NCBI GenBank assembly: GCA_026413255.1
Contig: JAOCZO010000012.1
Span: forward strand, 248,001-312,000
From: Fereydounia khargensis
Taxonomy: Eukaryota; Basidiomycota; Ustilaginomycetes; Urocystidales; Fereydouniaceae
Direction: 5' to 3'
Length of the DNA stretch: 64,000 nt
The notes beneath the pieces are model-generated. The model did not search any database. It was not told the DNA's origin and saw only the letters and a program-made list of their open reading frames with translations. Shown here one piece after another: positions 48,225-59,232 of this stretch (position 1 is its first letter; every line of letters starts with the position of its first letter). Both the position numbers and the translations under genes were made by a program.

Positions 48225-48856
48225 GGTTGTGATGGAGAGTATGTGATGGGCGTACAATTCGAACTATTACCCGTGACGACAGCATGTTTATATACAGTAC
48301 AGCTACTCGAGCCAGCAGGAGGGGCACTAGTGGGGATAAGCACAACGGAATGCACGCCCACGGACCTTACCGCACATGGTAGGCGAAAGAAGATCGGCAG
48401 AGGGAGGAAGAACAGCCGAACCGGCCCACAAGTCAGGCCCACACTTCCGTTGAGCGGGAGTCGTAGTTACGGTAACGCTGCTGGACAGTGCAGGCTAAAG
48501 CACGTTACTGCACATAGTAAGTGTGGAGGTTGGGCTCAAATCCAAGGCCAAATTCGGATCGTTTCAATTTTCTCGTTTTATCTCCGTGACGAAGGACCAA
48601 GAAAATGTGGCCCAGCTCAACTCAACCACACACGCAGTGTAACGTCACTCGTTTGGCAGGAGGAGAGCTTTTCCGTCCGGATAAACACTGCTCTTTCCAG
48701 GACCTTCTTAGCAAGGCATGGTTGGCACATGTCAGAATCGCCACTCCAGTTTGGCAGAATAGCATCGTAACGAATGTAGGCATGGCATTACAGTAGTACA
48801 CATTTGAAGGAAGCAACAACCAGCTCGGGTCTTGTCTTGTCTAGGCTGGAGTATTT
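48225..48856. other. Spacer upstream of the flavin oxidoreductase gene
   Basis: About 630 bp, no gene. The core promoter of the oxidoreductase is at its left end. Confidence 0.5.
48287..48294 (-). promoter_or_regulatory. TATA box of the flavin oxidoreductase gene
   Basis: On the minus strand this reads TATATAAA, 63 bp before the ATG at 48224, next to a GTACTGTA motif (48293-48300). Confidence 0.5.
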
Positions 48857-50033
48857 TTACTTGATCTCGACGAGCTTGACGTCAAACACGAGCGTCGAGT
48901 TGGGCGGGATACCAGGGATCTTCTGGTTGCCATAGGCCAGCTTGGGAGGGCAGGTCAGGCGCCTCTCGGAGCCGACCTGCATGCCCTTGACACCCTCATC
49001 CCAACCCTTGATCACCTCGCCGCGGCCAAGCTTGAACGAGAAGGGCTTGCCCTTGATGCACTGGTCAAAGATCTTGCCGTTGGTCAGCTTGCCGACGTAG
49101 CGCATGCCAACCTTCTGGCCCGCCTTGGCCTGAGGACCCGTGCCAGTCTTCTTCTCCTCAATAATGAGGCCCGAGGCAGTCGTAGTCTGTCAATGCGAAG
49201 CACAAGAGTGCAACGTTACCTGGGTCAGCTTACGTTTACACTCGCGTTGGTGTCAAGAAGGGGAATCACACGCTTACCTTCTTGAGGGTCTCGGCGGCCT
49301 TCTTCTGCTCAGGCTTCTTCTCCTCAGCCTTCTTGGCAGGGCTGGCCTTCTCCTTTTCTGACTTGGCGGGAGAGACTGCAGCCTGCTGCTCCTTCTTCTC
49401 GAGCTTCTTCTTCTGGTTCTTGGTCACGGGCTCCTCCTCTGCAGCGCGCTTCTTGCTGGCCGAGGCGGGGGCAGCTTCAATCGCCTTCTTGGCCGCGGCC
49501 GTCTTCTTGGCGGGAGTCTCGATGATCTCCTGAATGCGGTCCTCGGCTTCCTCAGCCTCCTCGTCGTCGTCCTCGTCCATGTCTACGTCGCCGTAGATGT
49601 CCGAGTCGTACTCGTCCTCCGAATCAAACTCATCCGAGTCAGGGTCCTGGTCGTAAAAGTCAGGAGGGGCCACGTAGTTGCCAACAAGGTCAACGGCAGC
49701 GCTGCCAGTGATCGAGAAGCCAACTTCCTCCTCCTCACAGAACTGAAGGTCAACCACGGCCTGCTCCGTCTTGCCGGCGACAAGGGTGCAGAGCGTGTAG
49801 GTCTTCTCCTCAGGCTCCTCGATGGGCTTCTCATCATCCTCGTCTTCGTCCTCATCGTCAGAGTCAAACTCGGGAGGCATGGTGTAGTGCACCTTGACCA
49901 GCGCACGAGTGCCGGCCTTGACCTCGTCCGCGAACGACACGTTGGTCAGACGAAAGTCGCGGGTCACGTCGAGACGCTGCACCTCGCCGGGCACGAGTTT
50001 GAGGCCGAAGAATCCAATAGGGTGAGCTGCCAT
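48857..50033 (-). CDS. FKBP-type peptidyl-prolyl isomerase with nucleoplasmin-like N-terminus (Fpr3/Fpr4/FKBP46 type)
   Basis: Two exons (49278-50033, 48857-49186) give 361 residues. The N-terminal 110 residues match the nucleoplasmin-like fold of fungal Fpr3/4 ([18 protein letters not shown]). Acidic runs ([27 protein letters not shown]) and a Lys-rich stretch ([14 protein letters not shown]) follow, suited to histone binding and nuclear/nucleolar location. The C-terminal FKBP domain (about 252-361) has [39 protein letters not shown], and [21 protein letters not shown], with the rapamycin/FK506 pocket residues preserved. It isomerises prolines, including in histone tails in yeast Fpr4. The intron separates the charged arm from the catalytic domain. 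Confidence 0.95.
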
Positions 50034-50379
50034 CTTGCAAAGTGTCTTAGAGGTTGTGTCAAGACAGGATGATTGTGGTAGAAAAGTAGGTGCAAAGGGT
50101 CCATCCGCATTTTTTCTTCTAGATCTCCGTCCTTCTCGAGCTGCTGCTGCGCCTAAAACGGCCTGTTTTGGAATTTCTTCCAACCACGCTTTATTTTTTT
50201 TTCTTCTCTGCTCTTCTCGCTCGAAATTTTGGCCTCCCTCTCAACTTTTTTCCCTCCCGTTATGCACGGACCGATCACAACGTGGTTACCATGGTAGTGG
50301 AGAAGACTCCGTGCTTGGAGTCAAGGAAAGCGGAAATCATCAAGTACAGTACAGAACAGTAAACGTTCTCCAAAACACC
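50034..50379. other. Short spacer upstream of the FKBP gene
   Basis: A 346-bp promoter region, T-rich on the plus strand (50110-50255), with a TACAGTACAGAACAGTA motif (50344-50360). No gene. Confidence 0.5.
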
Positions 50380-52206
50380 TTACGGCTGTGAATCGTTGCC
50401 CTTCTTTCTCCGACTCGATTTGCCTTTCGATGTTGATGAAGCGCTTGCAGCTCCAGGAACCGACTTGGTCGCAGCCTTCGACGGGGTAGACGTCGACCCA
50501 GATGTGACGGCGTCGAGCATCTTTTCATCGACGGCATCCTCTGCAGCTTGGGCATCTGGCGAAGGAAGGAAAGCTTGTCGCTCTTCCGGATCCATGTACC
50601 TGATCGAGAGATGCAGCTCACCACTGCCCACTCCATCTTCAGGGGAGAGCGTTGAGCGGACCGACCACCTCGCTGGACCTTTAGACTTGCCCTTGCCCGA
50701 TACGCTGGAGAAGCTCGTCGCGGGCTTGGCTGGGAAGCGCAGTGGATAGCCATCATCATCCGAGTCAAAATAGAGCGCTGTTCCATCCAGCGCAGTCTGT
50801 TCGTCCTCCTCCAAGGCTTTGGCTCTGGCGATCTCCTCATCTCTTGGTCCTACTGCTGCCGGTTTGGCCTTTGCTTTAGGCTTCGCGACGGTGACCTTGT
50901 GCGTCTTCATGTTGAGACTGAGGACCTTGGCAGTCCTCTGAGCATCTTGCGCTATACCCTTGGCCTTTGCCATGGATCCGTGCTTGCCAAAGGCTGGAGA
51001 GGACTGAGACGGCGTGGACGAGGAGGTGCCAGCATTGCTGCCAAGCTCTGGGAACATGGTGGCACCCTCTGCCTTCTTTTCACGATTGCGTGCACGCTCC
51101 TCACGAATCAGTTTTGCCTGAATGCGCTGCTGCTCAGCCAGTGCTTCTCGCTCTGAGGACAGTCTCGAGATGAGATCTGATCGAGCAGTGGCGGAAAGCA
51201 GAGGCGATGAGGCGCACGACGGACAGCTCGACAGAGGGGAAAGTGGAGTTGGGTAAAGCGCAGAGCATATCACCAGTCCGCAAGAAAGACAGAGCGGCAC
51301 GTTTGGTGCGACGGCATGTATTCTCCCTTGAAAGAAGGACGCAAAAGTTAGTTTACATGCACCATAAGATGCGACGATTCTGAGGTTAAACGACTTACCT
51401 TGGCAGAAGCATCGCTTGTGCTTGACGGATCCGGAGTTCCCTTGTGCACCAGTGCTATGGTTCGTGAGCTCGTCGATAACCTGATCGATGGCGAGCATCT
51501 CGGGGGTGGGTGCAAGCACGAGTTCCGATTTGGAGCGTTTCTCTGGTAGCGTCTCAGTCGTTCGGCCTCCAGCCAGCGTCTGGTCCGCGGGCCCTGCAGA
51601 GTCGTGCATTGTGTTCGGTTGGGCCTCAGGAGGCATGTCTGGTGCAGATTGACTCTCGCCTTTCCCCCGGCCTTTCGTCTTCCCCGTGCCCGAGAAAAAG
51701 CCAAGATCGTCATCCCGATTCTTGATGTAGACAGTCCCCTGACCGCCAAAGGCCGCGCTTATGTCGTCCAGGTTCACGCCGGAAGAGTCAATCTGTCTCG
51801 GAGGTAGTGGCTTCCCAATGCCAGCCCTGGTACTAAGACTTTTCTTTGCCTTGCCCTGCTTGTTGAATCTCGTTGATGTGGGAGGATCTACCACCTCGGG
51901 AACGGGTGCTCGCGGCTGAGGAAATCGAGAGTCGGTGTAGGTTGAAATGAAGTTCCGAGCCCTAGCGTCGTCAGTCCCAAGAAGACCTTCCAGATGAGTC
52001 TGGAGAGCATCACGACTGTCGAAAGAGTCGAGGAACGGAATGATTTGGGAAGAGATGGTCTCCTTGTCTAGTGTCGTGTGTAGAAACCATGTCGCATGAC
52101 AATGTATCAGAGCCTGTATTCACAAGCAATCCGGTGTCAAAGTCAACTCACCGAAACCCAAGAGCTGGACGAGCTGATCAGCCCATTTGATACCGTCCTT
52201 CGCCAT
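50380..52206 (-). CDS. RQT4: TRIP4/Rqt4-like zinc-finger protein (ASC-1 complex / RQC-trigger complex subunit)
   Basis: Three minus-strand exons (52152-52206, 51399-52067, 50380-51326) encode 556 residues. The N-terminal helices resemble the CUE-like start of TRIP4 (WADQLVQLLGFDKETISSQI, then LEGLLG). The C2HC5 zinc finger is split by the second intron: KRCFCQGRIHAVAPNVPLCL, SCGLVICSAL, then CPSCAS. A basic coiled-coil follows (REERARNREKKAEGATMF), then a variable tail. In human and yeast this protein works with ASCC3/Slh1 helicase to split collided ribosomes marked by Hel2. Both introns were placed by frame and by zinc-finger continuity. It shares a 292-bp divergent promoter with the CHCHD5-like gene. 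Confidence 0.88.
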
Positions 52207-52498
52207 GGTTGGAAACGATTGGTGTGGAGAGGTATACAAGTGGTAAAGCGGAATGGGCCTTCGTCTGCATGAGGTTCGAGTTTGATGGCTCAGTCGTGCC
52301 CTCCCCACATACGAGTGATCGGGTCTTGCATATTTGGTGCGGTGTATATCCTCGCTCCGCTTACAACATTTTGTCCGTTTCCTTCCAAAGCCTGTTCTCC
52401 ACATACTTTGACCTCGATCAGATCGAGAGCGAAGACAGGTTCTTGCCACCACTTCCGACACTTTGTTAGAACAAGTAGACTAACGACGCACTACCGTG

Positions 52499-52946
52499 AT
52501 GGAGTCCAGTATCGACCAGGTCGCTGCCAAGTGCGGCAAGGAGCTCGGTGAGTAGGGTGGCAGCCGCGTTCCAGAGGTTGAGCAAGTGCACATGTCACTG
52601 ACCTGGCTGAGCAGACACTTTCCAGCGCTGCATTCTCGCAAACCAGAAGGATCCATCGGCATGTGACGAGTACAAGCTTGCTCTGTCACGGTGTGCCGCC
52701 AACGCAGTGCCGCTTCTGCACGAAGTCAAGAACCGATGTGCGCAGCAGGTGCTCGCCTACGACCGATGCCTAGCGCAGTACTCCTCACAAGGAGACGAGG
52801 TGCTGGAGAAGAACTGCACTCCCCGTCTCAAGGACCTCTGGCTTTGCACCGAGCGCGTGAAGCGGGAGGCTGAGGAGCGTGGGAACGAGAGCATCCAGCG
52901 CAGCAAGAGCCAAGGCCAAGCGGCGCTTTCGGAGGGGCCGAAGTGA
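52499..52946 (+). CDS. MIX14: Twin CX9C mitochondrial intermembrane-space protein, CHCHD5/Mix14-like
   Basis: Two exons (52499-52547, 52615-52946) give 126 residues. Four CX9C motifs are complete: CGKELDTFQRC (split by the intron), CDEYKLALSRC, CAQQVLAYDRC and CTPRLKDLWLC. This double coiled-coil-helix arrangement is that of human CHCHD5 and yeast Mix14. Such proteins are oxidised by Mia40/Erv1 in the intermembrane space. There is no presequence, as usual for Mia40 substrates. The exact function is unresolved in the family. The 67-bp intron falls inside the first motif, and only its removal makes the fourth cysteine pair. Confidence 0.9.
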
Positions 52947-55900
52947 TGACACTCTTGCCGTCACACCACTGATAACCCAAAAAGAAGAGGCTTTGAACGG
53001 TCACCTGGCTATGCTCAATAGAAAACGGCGGCCGAGGCGAGGCTCTGCGTCGGAACGGATCCGAGTGCAAGTCACTTGGCAAGGCGAGCCAAACCTTGAC
53101 CACAAATCAACATTAAGTAAGCGGCTTAGGCAACAGACTAGATCCACAGATTCGACTTGAGGTGACAACCAGATGCCACACCAATGTCAAGGTTACAGTC
53201 TGCTTGCCTCGCCCTTGATACAAGATGACGAGTACCCTCCTTGCTTCCCGCCTTATCGACGCTTGCTTGCGTGCGTCTGAAGTCTCATTGCACATGTACC
53301 ATACAAGCACCATATTAAGTATTCTCAACTACGAGCGCGTCTTTCTCCTTTCGCATGTGCATCTCGCTTGCCTCAAAGTGGTCGGCTCGTCCAGATCCGC
53401 ATCGAGAACTGGTCATAGAACACCTTCCAGAAACATGTGCTCTGCATAGGGGACAGGGCGCAAGTGAATCTCACGAGGCCTTGCGGCATCAGCAACGCAC
53501 GCGGGCCGAGGTTTAGCAGCACTCATTGACAGCATGACAGGGACTAGCGCGGACGCAAGGCGCTACTGAACCAGCTATCTCTCGCAACATACAGACAGAC
53601 ATCCAAGCTCCTGATAAGAGGACACCTTGACCTGTCCAGCGTCCCGGCTCGGATCCGCCAGAACTCACGAACGAGCCATTTGCAGTTAAAATGTCTCCGG
53701 CCTGTTTGTTTTTAGTCTCGTCCGTTGCATCAACGTGAGATTGCCCTCTCTCACAACACAAGTCTGTGTGAAACAGCATATCGATAGAGAGAAGAGACAC
53801 CACTCACCCAAGGCTCTGCCTCGGTTACGGGCTTCCCGTCTGTGAACACGGTACCGAACCGAAGTAGAAGTCGAGATCGACGCGCTATCCGGAGCGACAG
53901 CCCGGGCAGTCGGCCACAGTCCTGTTTCATGTGAGATGGCGAGGTAGGGTCGAGTTACCTGCCTGTCTATGACCGACCACGGTGTTGCTGTTCGCGGCCG
54001 AGTCGAGTTGATGCGGCGGTGTCTTTCTGTCTTTAAGTGTGTGAGTTTCAAAGTTTTCAGGGGACGAGGTTGAGGTGCGTGACGCGAGACAGCGCACTTT
54101 CTGCGCTGGGGCTAGCCGAGCCCACGTCCCATCTGGCTTTTTGCCTGCACGTCTACGGACTTGCGCGAAATGTGACCTCGATCTGATCAGAGTGGCCGCT
54201 GCCGCTGCCGCCGCCGCCGCTGCTTGCCTCGCTAGTCTTGAGGAGTGCGCTGATCTTTGCATTCAAACTCGCAGGAACGGGAATACAGTGAGCCGCCTAT
54301 GCCCAAGATTGCCGCCCAGTCATTTCGTGCTTTAGCAACAAGTCAGCTCCAATCTGGCGTTAGCTTGCAAGTTGTTGCTGTTCTGCGTCGTATGCGTGCT
54401 TGACTGTATGAGCTAAAAGTGTGTCAACATGCTAAGGCTTTGCTGTATAGCTGACGGAGCGATCGAAGAGGCAGAGGTAACTTGCAGTAGTTCTTTTTCT
54501 GGCTCAAACGCACGCGGCCATTTCGACGTGAGTGAGCAGTGAGCATGTGTGTTTGTGTGGTTCATCGCCGGAGCGGACTGTGAATCAGGCGTGTCTTGCT
54601 CGCTTTTAAGCTGTGCCGCGTGCCGGGTGCCAGAGAGCGGCGCTGCTGAGGTGCCCGCGGTTCGGCATTTTGAATTTCATTTTTTTTTTCCTGGACTGGT
54701 CTGATCCGCACGGCCTCACGCATGGAACCGTCAAAGTGCGCCTAAACGCAGGAGTGCTTTGCTTGGTTTCCAGCAGCCCTCTCGCCCTCTGCACTGTGTT
54801 TCGATCCTGTTTCTGTCCTTTTCTTAATCCCTACCATCCTGGCTTGGCTTGGCAGGTTTCGTCTGTTGTGCTGCAGTTTCTTTTTTGAGTCGCTCTGCCA
54901 CTGTTACCTTTTTTCAATGCAGTCTTGTGTCGGCGTCAACAGTCCATTACGGTGGTCCAGGTCTGGTCGGATCTCAGACGACGACAATCGCATTGCATGA
55001 GCATGACTTTGCTTTTCGGCAGCAACCCTCCCTGCTCGCTTCTAGCACGTCGATGCACAGAGCGTCCCGACCCTCCCTCCAACCGATTTTAGGGCACACA
55101 CGGGGAGCTCAATCTACCCTATCCGCTCACATTGTGGCTCCGTTATCGCGCGGTGATGTACTCTGACTAGACTGTTCGCTCCGACTTGCTGGGCCGCAAA
55201 GACAAAGCTATCGTGTGCTTGTCATCAGCCTGGGGCTGCACCGTAAGCCTTGGTCTCACACACACTAAGTCCAGACAGTCACGCTTCACGCTCGATACGC
55301 CGAGATCCTTTCGTGGCTCAAGAGCATGGATAAGGGATGCAAAGGCAAAAGGGAGAGAGAGCGAAAAAGGCGAGCCTCAAAAACAGGGTGCAGGGCCCGG
55401 AAATCCGACTGCGCAGAAATCAAAACGCAGGGGCAGACGCCCAAATATAGTGAGTGAGGAACCATGGAAAGAGAAGCCGTCTTGCCGAGCCTCAGCCGAT
55501 GTAGACGTTCTGTGCTTAGCCTGTCACACATACACACACACTCACTAATGGACAGTACAGCACGCCGAACAAGCATAGCCAAGGCCGGCGAGAAAAAGGA
55601 AAAAAGTTCAGTCATGGCATCGTTTCAGGTCCCACTGGACAAGGTCACGCCTCGCTGTCCAGCTCTGGCTGCCCAAACCTCAAGCGCAATCACTGCCTGC
55701 CTTGCTGTTTCCGCCGGACCTCCTCGCCTTGCTCAGTCTCCAGCCTCCCTGATCCTTTCCTTTGAGCTCAACCCTGTCGGTCCGTGACATATCCCCTCCT
55801 CTATTCCTTTCTCTTCACCTGTATCTTCACCCTGCCGTGGGCTTGATCGCCTCTTCTTTTTCCCCACACCGCCCCAGCCTCGTCCTCACCTCTTCATCGC

Positions 55901-55990
55901 CGCCTTTATTATCGCCCTATAGTCGCCTTCTTTCACCCCTCTCGTCTCTCCTTGGCATCACACTATTCCACCATCAACGTAGAAGCAACC
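52947..55990. other. Three-kilobase gene-poor region
   Basis: No convincing gene on either strand. Short open frames are shuffled, lack splice or family signals, and are low-complexity. A GCCGCTGCCGCC trinucleotide tract lies at 54197-54223, T-rich runs at 54677-54690 and 54875-54895, and a CT-rich tract from about 55780 to 55950 just before the next ATG. It probably combines 3' and very long 5' regulatory sequences of the flanking genes; an unrecognised non-coding RNA cannot be excluded. Confidence 0.4.
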
Positions 55991-57292
55991 ATGTTCGCCT
56001 CCGAACGCCCCCATCGATATTCTATCTTTACCCACTCTGTCGGTGCCAACGTCTCCGGCCACTCACTTATCGAGAAGATCGAGGCCATTGCCGCCGCTGG
56101 TTTTGACGGCATCGAGCTCTTTCAGGACGATCTCGATGCGTTCGCCCAGTCTTCCTTCTTCCAGCAGATCCTAGAGGTTCACGAGGAGCAGCAGAAGGCC
56201 CTTTTGACGCCTCCCGAGAGCCCTGCCTTTGTGCCGCGCCGTGTATCTGATGTCTCATCTGTCAGCCCTGCTCCCACTTTCAAGAAGCCCTCTTTCGACG
56301 ATGACCTCCTCGTTCGCACCGAGTTTGGCAACCTGGTTATCGGCTCTGACAACCTTCCTATGACATATAATGCCCACGGTATCTGCACGGCTACCGAATT
56401 CCGCCATGAGATGGCAGCGGCTTCATATATCGCATCATACTGTGCCTCGCTCGGTCTCAAGATCTACAGCCTTCAGCCTCTTCGCGACTTTGAGGGATGG
56501 GTCGACCCCAAGATGCGTCACCTAGCTGTCCAGCGCGTTCGCTCGAGGTTTGAAGTCATGAAGGCACTCGGCACGGAGATGCTCCTCATCTGCTCCAGCA
56601 ACATCCCTGCACCCAAGACCACGGGCGACATTGAGCGTATCGCCGAAGACCTTGCTCTTATCGGCGACCTCGCTGCCAAGTTTGGTCCCATCGCGGTCCC
56701 CAGTGAGGGCCAGGGCCGCATCAAGCTTCCTTCCAGGATCAAGATTGGGTACGAGGCACTCTCATGGGGAGCCCACGTCAACCTTTGGGCTGATGCCTGG
56801 CGTGGCGTCCAACTTGCTGACAGGCCCAACATCGGCCTCATCCTGGACTCATTCAACACTCTTGGCCGCCAGTACGCCGACCCCTGTACTTCCAGCGGTG
56901 TCGTCGAGGACGTCGAGGACCCGTATGCCAACCTCATGGACTCGCTCAAGCAGATCGGAAATGTCCCCTCGGACAAGATCTTTTTCCTGCAGATTGGAGA
57001 TGCTCGCAAGATGCCATCGCCTCTTACTCCCTCGCCTAACCCGGAGGAGCCCCGCCCTGCTCGAATGATCTGGTCTCGGGGTAACCGTCTCTTCCCCTGC
57101 GAGCGCGAGCGTGGCGCCTTCCTTCCTGTTCGCGAGTTTGTCGAGGCTGTTGTTCGGGCTGGGTATCGTGGCCCTTGGAGCATTGAGGTATTTAACAGCA
57201 GTCTCTTTGAAAGGTGCCGCTCCATCCCCACCTCGCACGCCAGGAGGGCTCGTGACGGCCTTGATAAGCTCGTTGAGGAGGTATATGCTTAG
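55991..57292 (+). CDS. TIM-barrel sugar-phosphate isomerase/epimerase-like protein, probable 3-dehydroshikimate dehydratase
   Basis: A single-exon 433-residue protein of the xylose-isomerase-like TIM-barrel superfamily. The N-terminal strand and helix read IFTHSVGANVSGHSLIEKIE, AAGFDGIELFQDDLDAFA. Further barrel motifs: LGLKIYSLQPLRDFEGW, EMLLICSSNI, IGYEALSWGAHVNLW (metal-ligand Glu), GLILDSFNTLG (Asp), FLQIGDA and a C-terminal WSIEVFNSSL (Glu). This combination matches fungal quinate-pathway 3-dehydroshikimate dehydratases (QutC/QA-4 type), which form protocatechuate. An insert with PESPAF-type low complexity lies at about 68-110. A related isomerase function cannot be excluded. No other quinate gene is nearby. 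Confidence 0.8.
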   Translation: MFASERPHRYSIFTHSVGANVSGHSLIEKIEAIAAAGFDGIELFQDDLDAFAQSSFFQQILEVHEEQQKALLTPPESPAFVPRRVSDVSSVSPAPTFKKPSFDDDLLVRTEFGNLVIGSDNLPMTYNAHGICTATEFRHEMAAASYIASYCASLGLKIYSLQPLRDFEGWVDPKMRHLAVQRVRSRFEVMKALGTEMLLICSSNIPAPKTTGDIERIAEDLALIGDLAAKFGPIAVPSEGQGRIKLPSRIKIGYEALSWGAHVNLWADAWRGVQLADRPNIGLILDSFNTLGRQYADPCTSSGVVEDVEDPYANLMDSLKQIGNVPSDKIFFLQIGDARKMPSPLTPSPNPEEPRPARMIWSRGNRLFPCERERGAFLPVREFVEAVVRAGYRGPWSIEVFNSSLFERCRSIPTSHARRARDGLDKLVEEVYA

Positions 57293-58000
57293 AGTGTCTG
57301 GGTCTCTTGTCATCATCTGGTTACTCTTTCTCGCCAACAGCTTGTTTTCACTCTTCTTTTTTTTTCTCTTCACGCTGCTCAACCAAAGGACTTTATGCAG
57401 ATCGTAGATACGACTACTATGGACGATGCCTCTCCTTCTCTCGATGTACATTTTACCCCGCATTCTACTACCTGGTCACCCCGCATGTATAACCACACAA
57501 TCGCTATTCTCTGTGCTCTACCTGAATGACTCTCTTGGGCTTTGTCTTTTCCGATTTGTTGTGTGCCTTGGATCAACATTTAATTGCCAGTCCCGCTTTC
57601 AGTTCACAATCCGTTTGTCTTCTTAGGACAGGAAGGGTACCTGGAGGCCAACCGTAAATCTCGATGAGCATCCACTTATTTTTGTCTGCGCATCTATACC
57701 AGGGTCGAGGTGGTGGTGGTGACCGTGATGGTCCAGGTCAATGTGATGGTCTAGGCCAACCTCGTGCCCATTACTCAAATCTCTATCTTGGAATGTAAGT
57801 CTTTCCGACCCTATTCTTTCTGATGCACGACATCGATGCTTACAATATCTTACTTACACTACAGGGAAGGAGTTCACTAGCTATACAACAGATGTGGCGG
57901 TTTCAGTTGAAGGGTCGACTAGCTGGAATCAATTGCAGTGGTGATGAGAGAACTACGGTATAGTGAGGGAGTGTGGGGATGTGCTGGAATCTGACTTAGA
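57293..58000. other. Left part of the second gene-poor island
   Basis: It begins with the 3' UTR of the TIM-barrel gene. From about 57620 it carries sequence homologous to 58655-58718 and GTGGTGGTGACCGTGATGGTCC-type short repeats near 57710-57760. No intact gene. Confidence 0.4.
57631..57694 (+). repeat. Direct repeat 1, left copy (translatable WRPTxNLDEH block)
   Basis: It aligns with 58655-58718 over about 64 bp with conserved wording in one frame (WRPTVNLDEHPLIFVCAS versus WRPTDNLDEHSLVFACAT). Changes concentrate in third codon positions, so this is a former protein-coding repeat. Confidence 0.65.
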
Positions 58001-58110
58001 TCGCAGCCTCAGGCTGCGAAAAGTCGCATCAATTTTCGCAGCTCCCAGCTGAGAACTGGGGGCATTCCTTTCGCAGCCCTTAGCTGCGAAAAATTCGCAG
58101 CTCGCTGCTG
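58001..58110. repeat. Cluster of TTCGCAGC palindromes
   Basis: Within 110 bp the motif CGCAGC/GCTGCG occurs about six times. It forms hairpins: CGCAGCCT-C-AGGCTGCG (58002-58018) and TTTCGCAGC-CCTTA-GCTGCGAAA (58070-58092), plus CCCAGCTGAGAACTGGG (58044-58060). This is typical of a mobile-element end or a protein-binding palindrome array; origin unknown. Confidence 0.7.
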
Positions 58111-58139
58111 TTCTACAACTGTTTCCTCCAGTTTCTACT

Positions 58140-59232
58140 CAAGAACATTCCAGGCTAAGGATGGGCTGAGAACAATCAAAAGCGCCATGTCATCTCAAAG
58201 ACGTTGCTTCAAAGGGCTCTCCTTCTCATCATGATCTGCATCAAGGAACTTTGCCGTTTTGACTATCAGCATGGCCAGCTTAATTCCTCCTGGGGCCCTC
58301 GTGTCGGTCGCGCTTATTCCATCCACAATTGACTTATATCCTTCGTTGAGGCACTCTGTGCAACTCAAAAGCTCAGGCGCAAACCTGATAATAGGACAAT
58401 GTACGGCAAATACAAGTTCCTTCTCATCATGGATTGCCACTGAAGAAAGTCAACTCTATCTGGCTACACCAACTTTACGGCCAACCTGCAAAAGACGTTG
58501 CTCCTGCAATTCTTCTTCAATTGAGGTGAACAGCCTGGCACAGTCTTCCCAGAGAGCAAGAAGGACAACAAGTATATTTGGTGCAAGGACGTGACCATTT
58601 GCTGAGAGTCTTTGGATCAACTATCATGGACCGTCATCATCACAGCTCAATACTGGAAGGGTGCCTGGAGGCCAACTGACAATCTTGACGAGCATTCACT
58701 GGTCTTTGCCTGTGCTACCCTCCTGCAGAACCTTCAATACAAGCTGGCAACAACACTTCTTCCCTTCCTCATCTACCGTAAGAAGCTCCATCCATCCATG
58801 GCTTGGTCTTGTCAGTTGAAGCCTTGGTTCAGTCCCACAAGCAGGAGTTCTACAGTGTTGGTGACAAAGCTTTGTTCATTGCTGGTTGTCCTGGTCTGAG
58901 TTGACTTACTGTATACTATCCAACCCTTTTCCGTTGATGAAAGCCAGTGCAATGGATCACTTTTGATGCATGTATGGCAAAGCAGGACTAGCAGGCCAAG
59001 GCACTTATGTCTGGAGACGTGCCAAAGCCAACAAAGTCAGGATCACACTCAGAACCAAGGCATCAAGCAAGTCACTTCATCATTGTTTGGAGGTCTCCTA
59101 CGTATCCTACAGCTCCGGAATGGCAAATCTGCCAGTTTTGGCCATCATGATGGATGAGTTTGACAAGAAAGCAACAACACTGAGATCCAGCAGAAGCTCC
59201 AAATGGCAGGCTACGTCCATTGACAGAAGTTC
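58140..59232. other. Decayed mobile-DNA-like region
   Basis: Patches of former coding sequence are seen on both strands: a minus-strand frame at 58195-58440 (FAPELLSCTECLNEGYKSIV, DTRAPGGIKLAMLIVKTAKF) and plus-strand patches around 58612-58800 and 58960-59270. I could not assign a transposase, reverse transcriptase or helicase. It appears degraded, with several breaks. Confidence 0.35.
58655..58718 (+). repeat. Direct repeat 1, right copy
   Basis: Partner of 57631-57694, about 1.02 kb downstream in the same orientation. Confidence 0.65.

Noticed and set aside
47136-48770. Plus-strand 544-codon frame over the flavin oxidoreductase gene
   Set aside because: It is antisense to the old yellow enzyme; no motif of its own.
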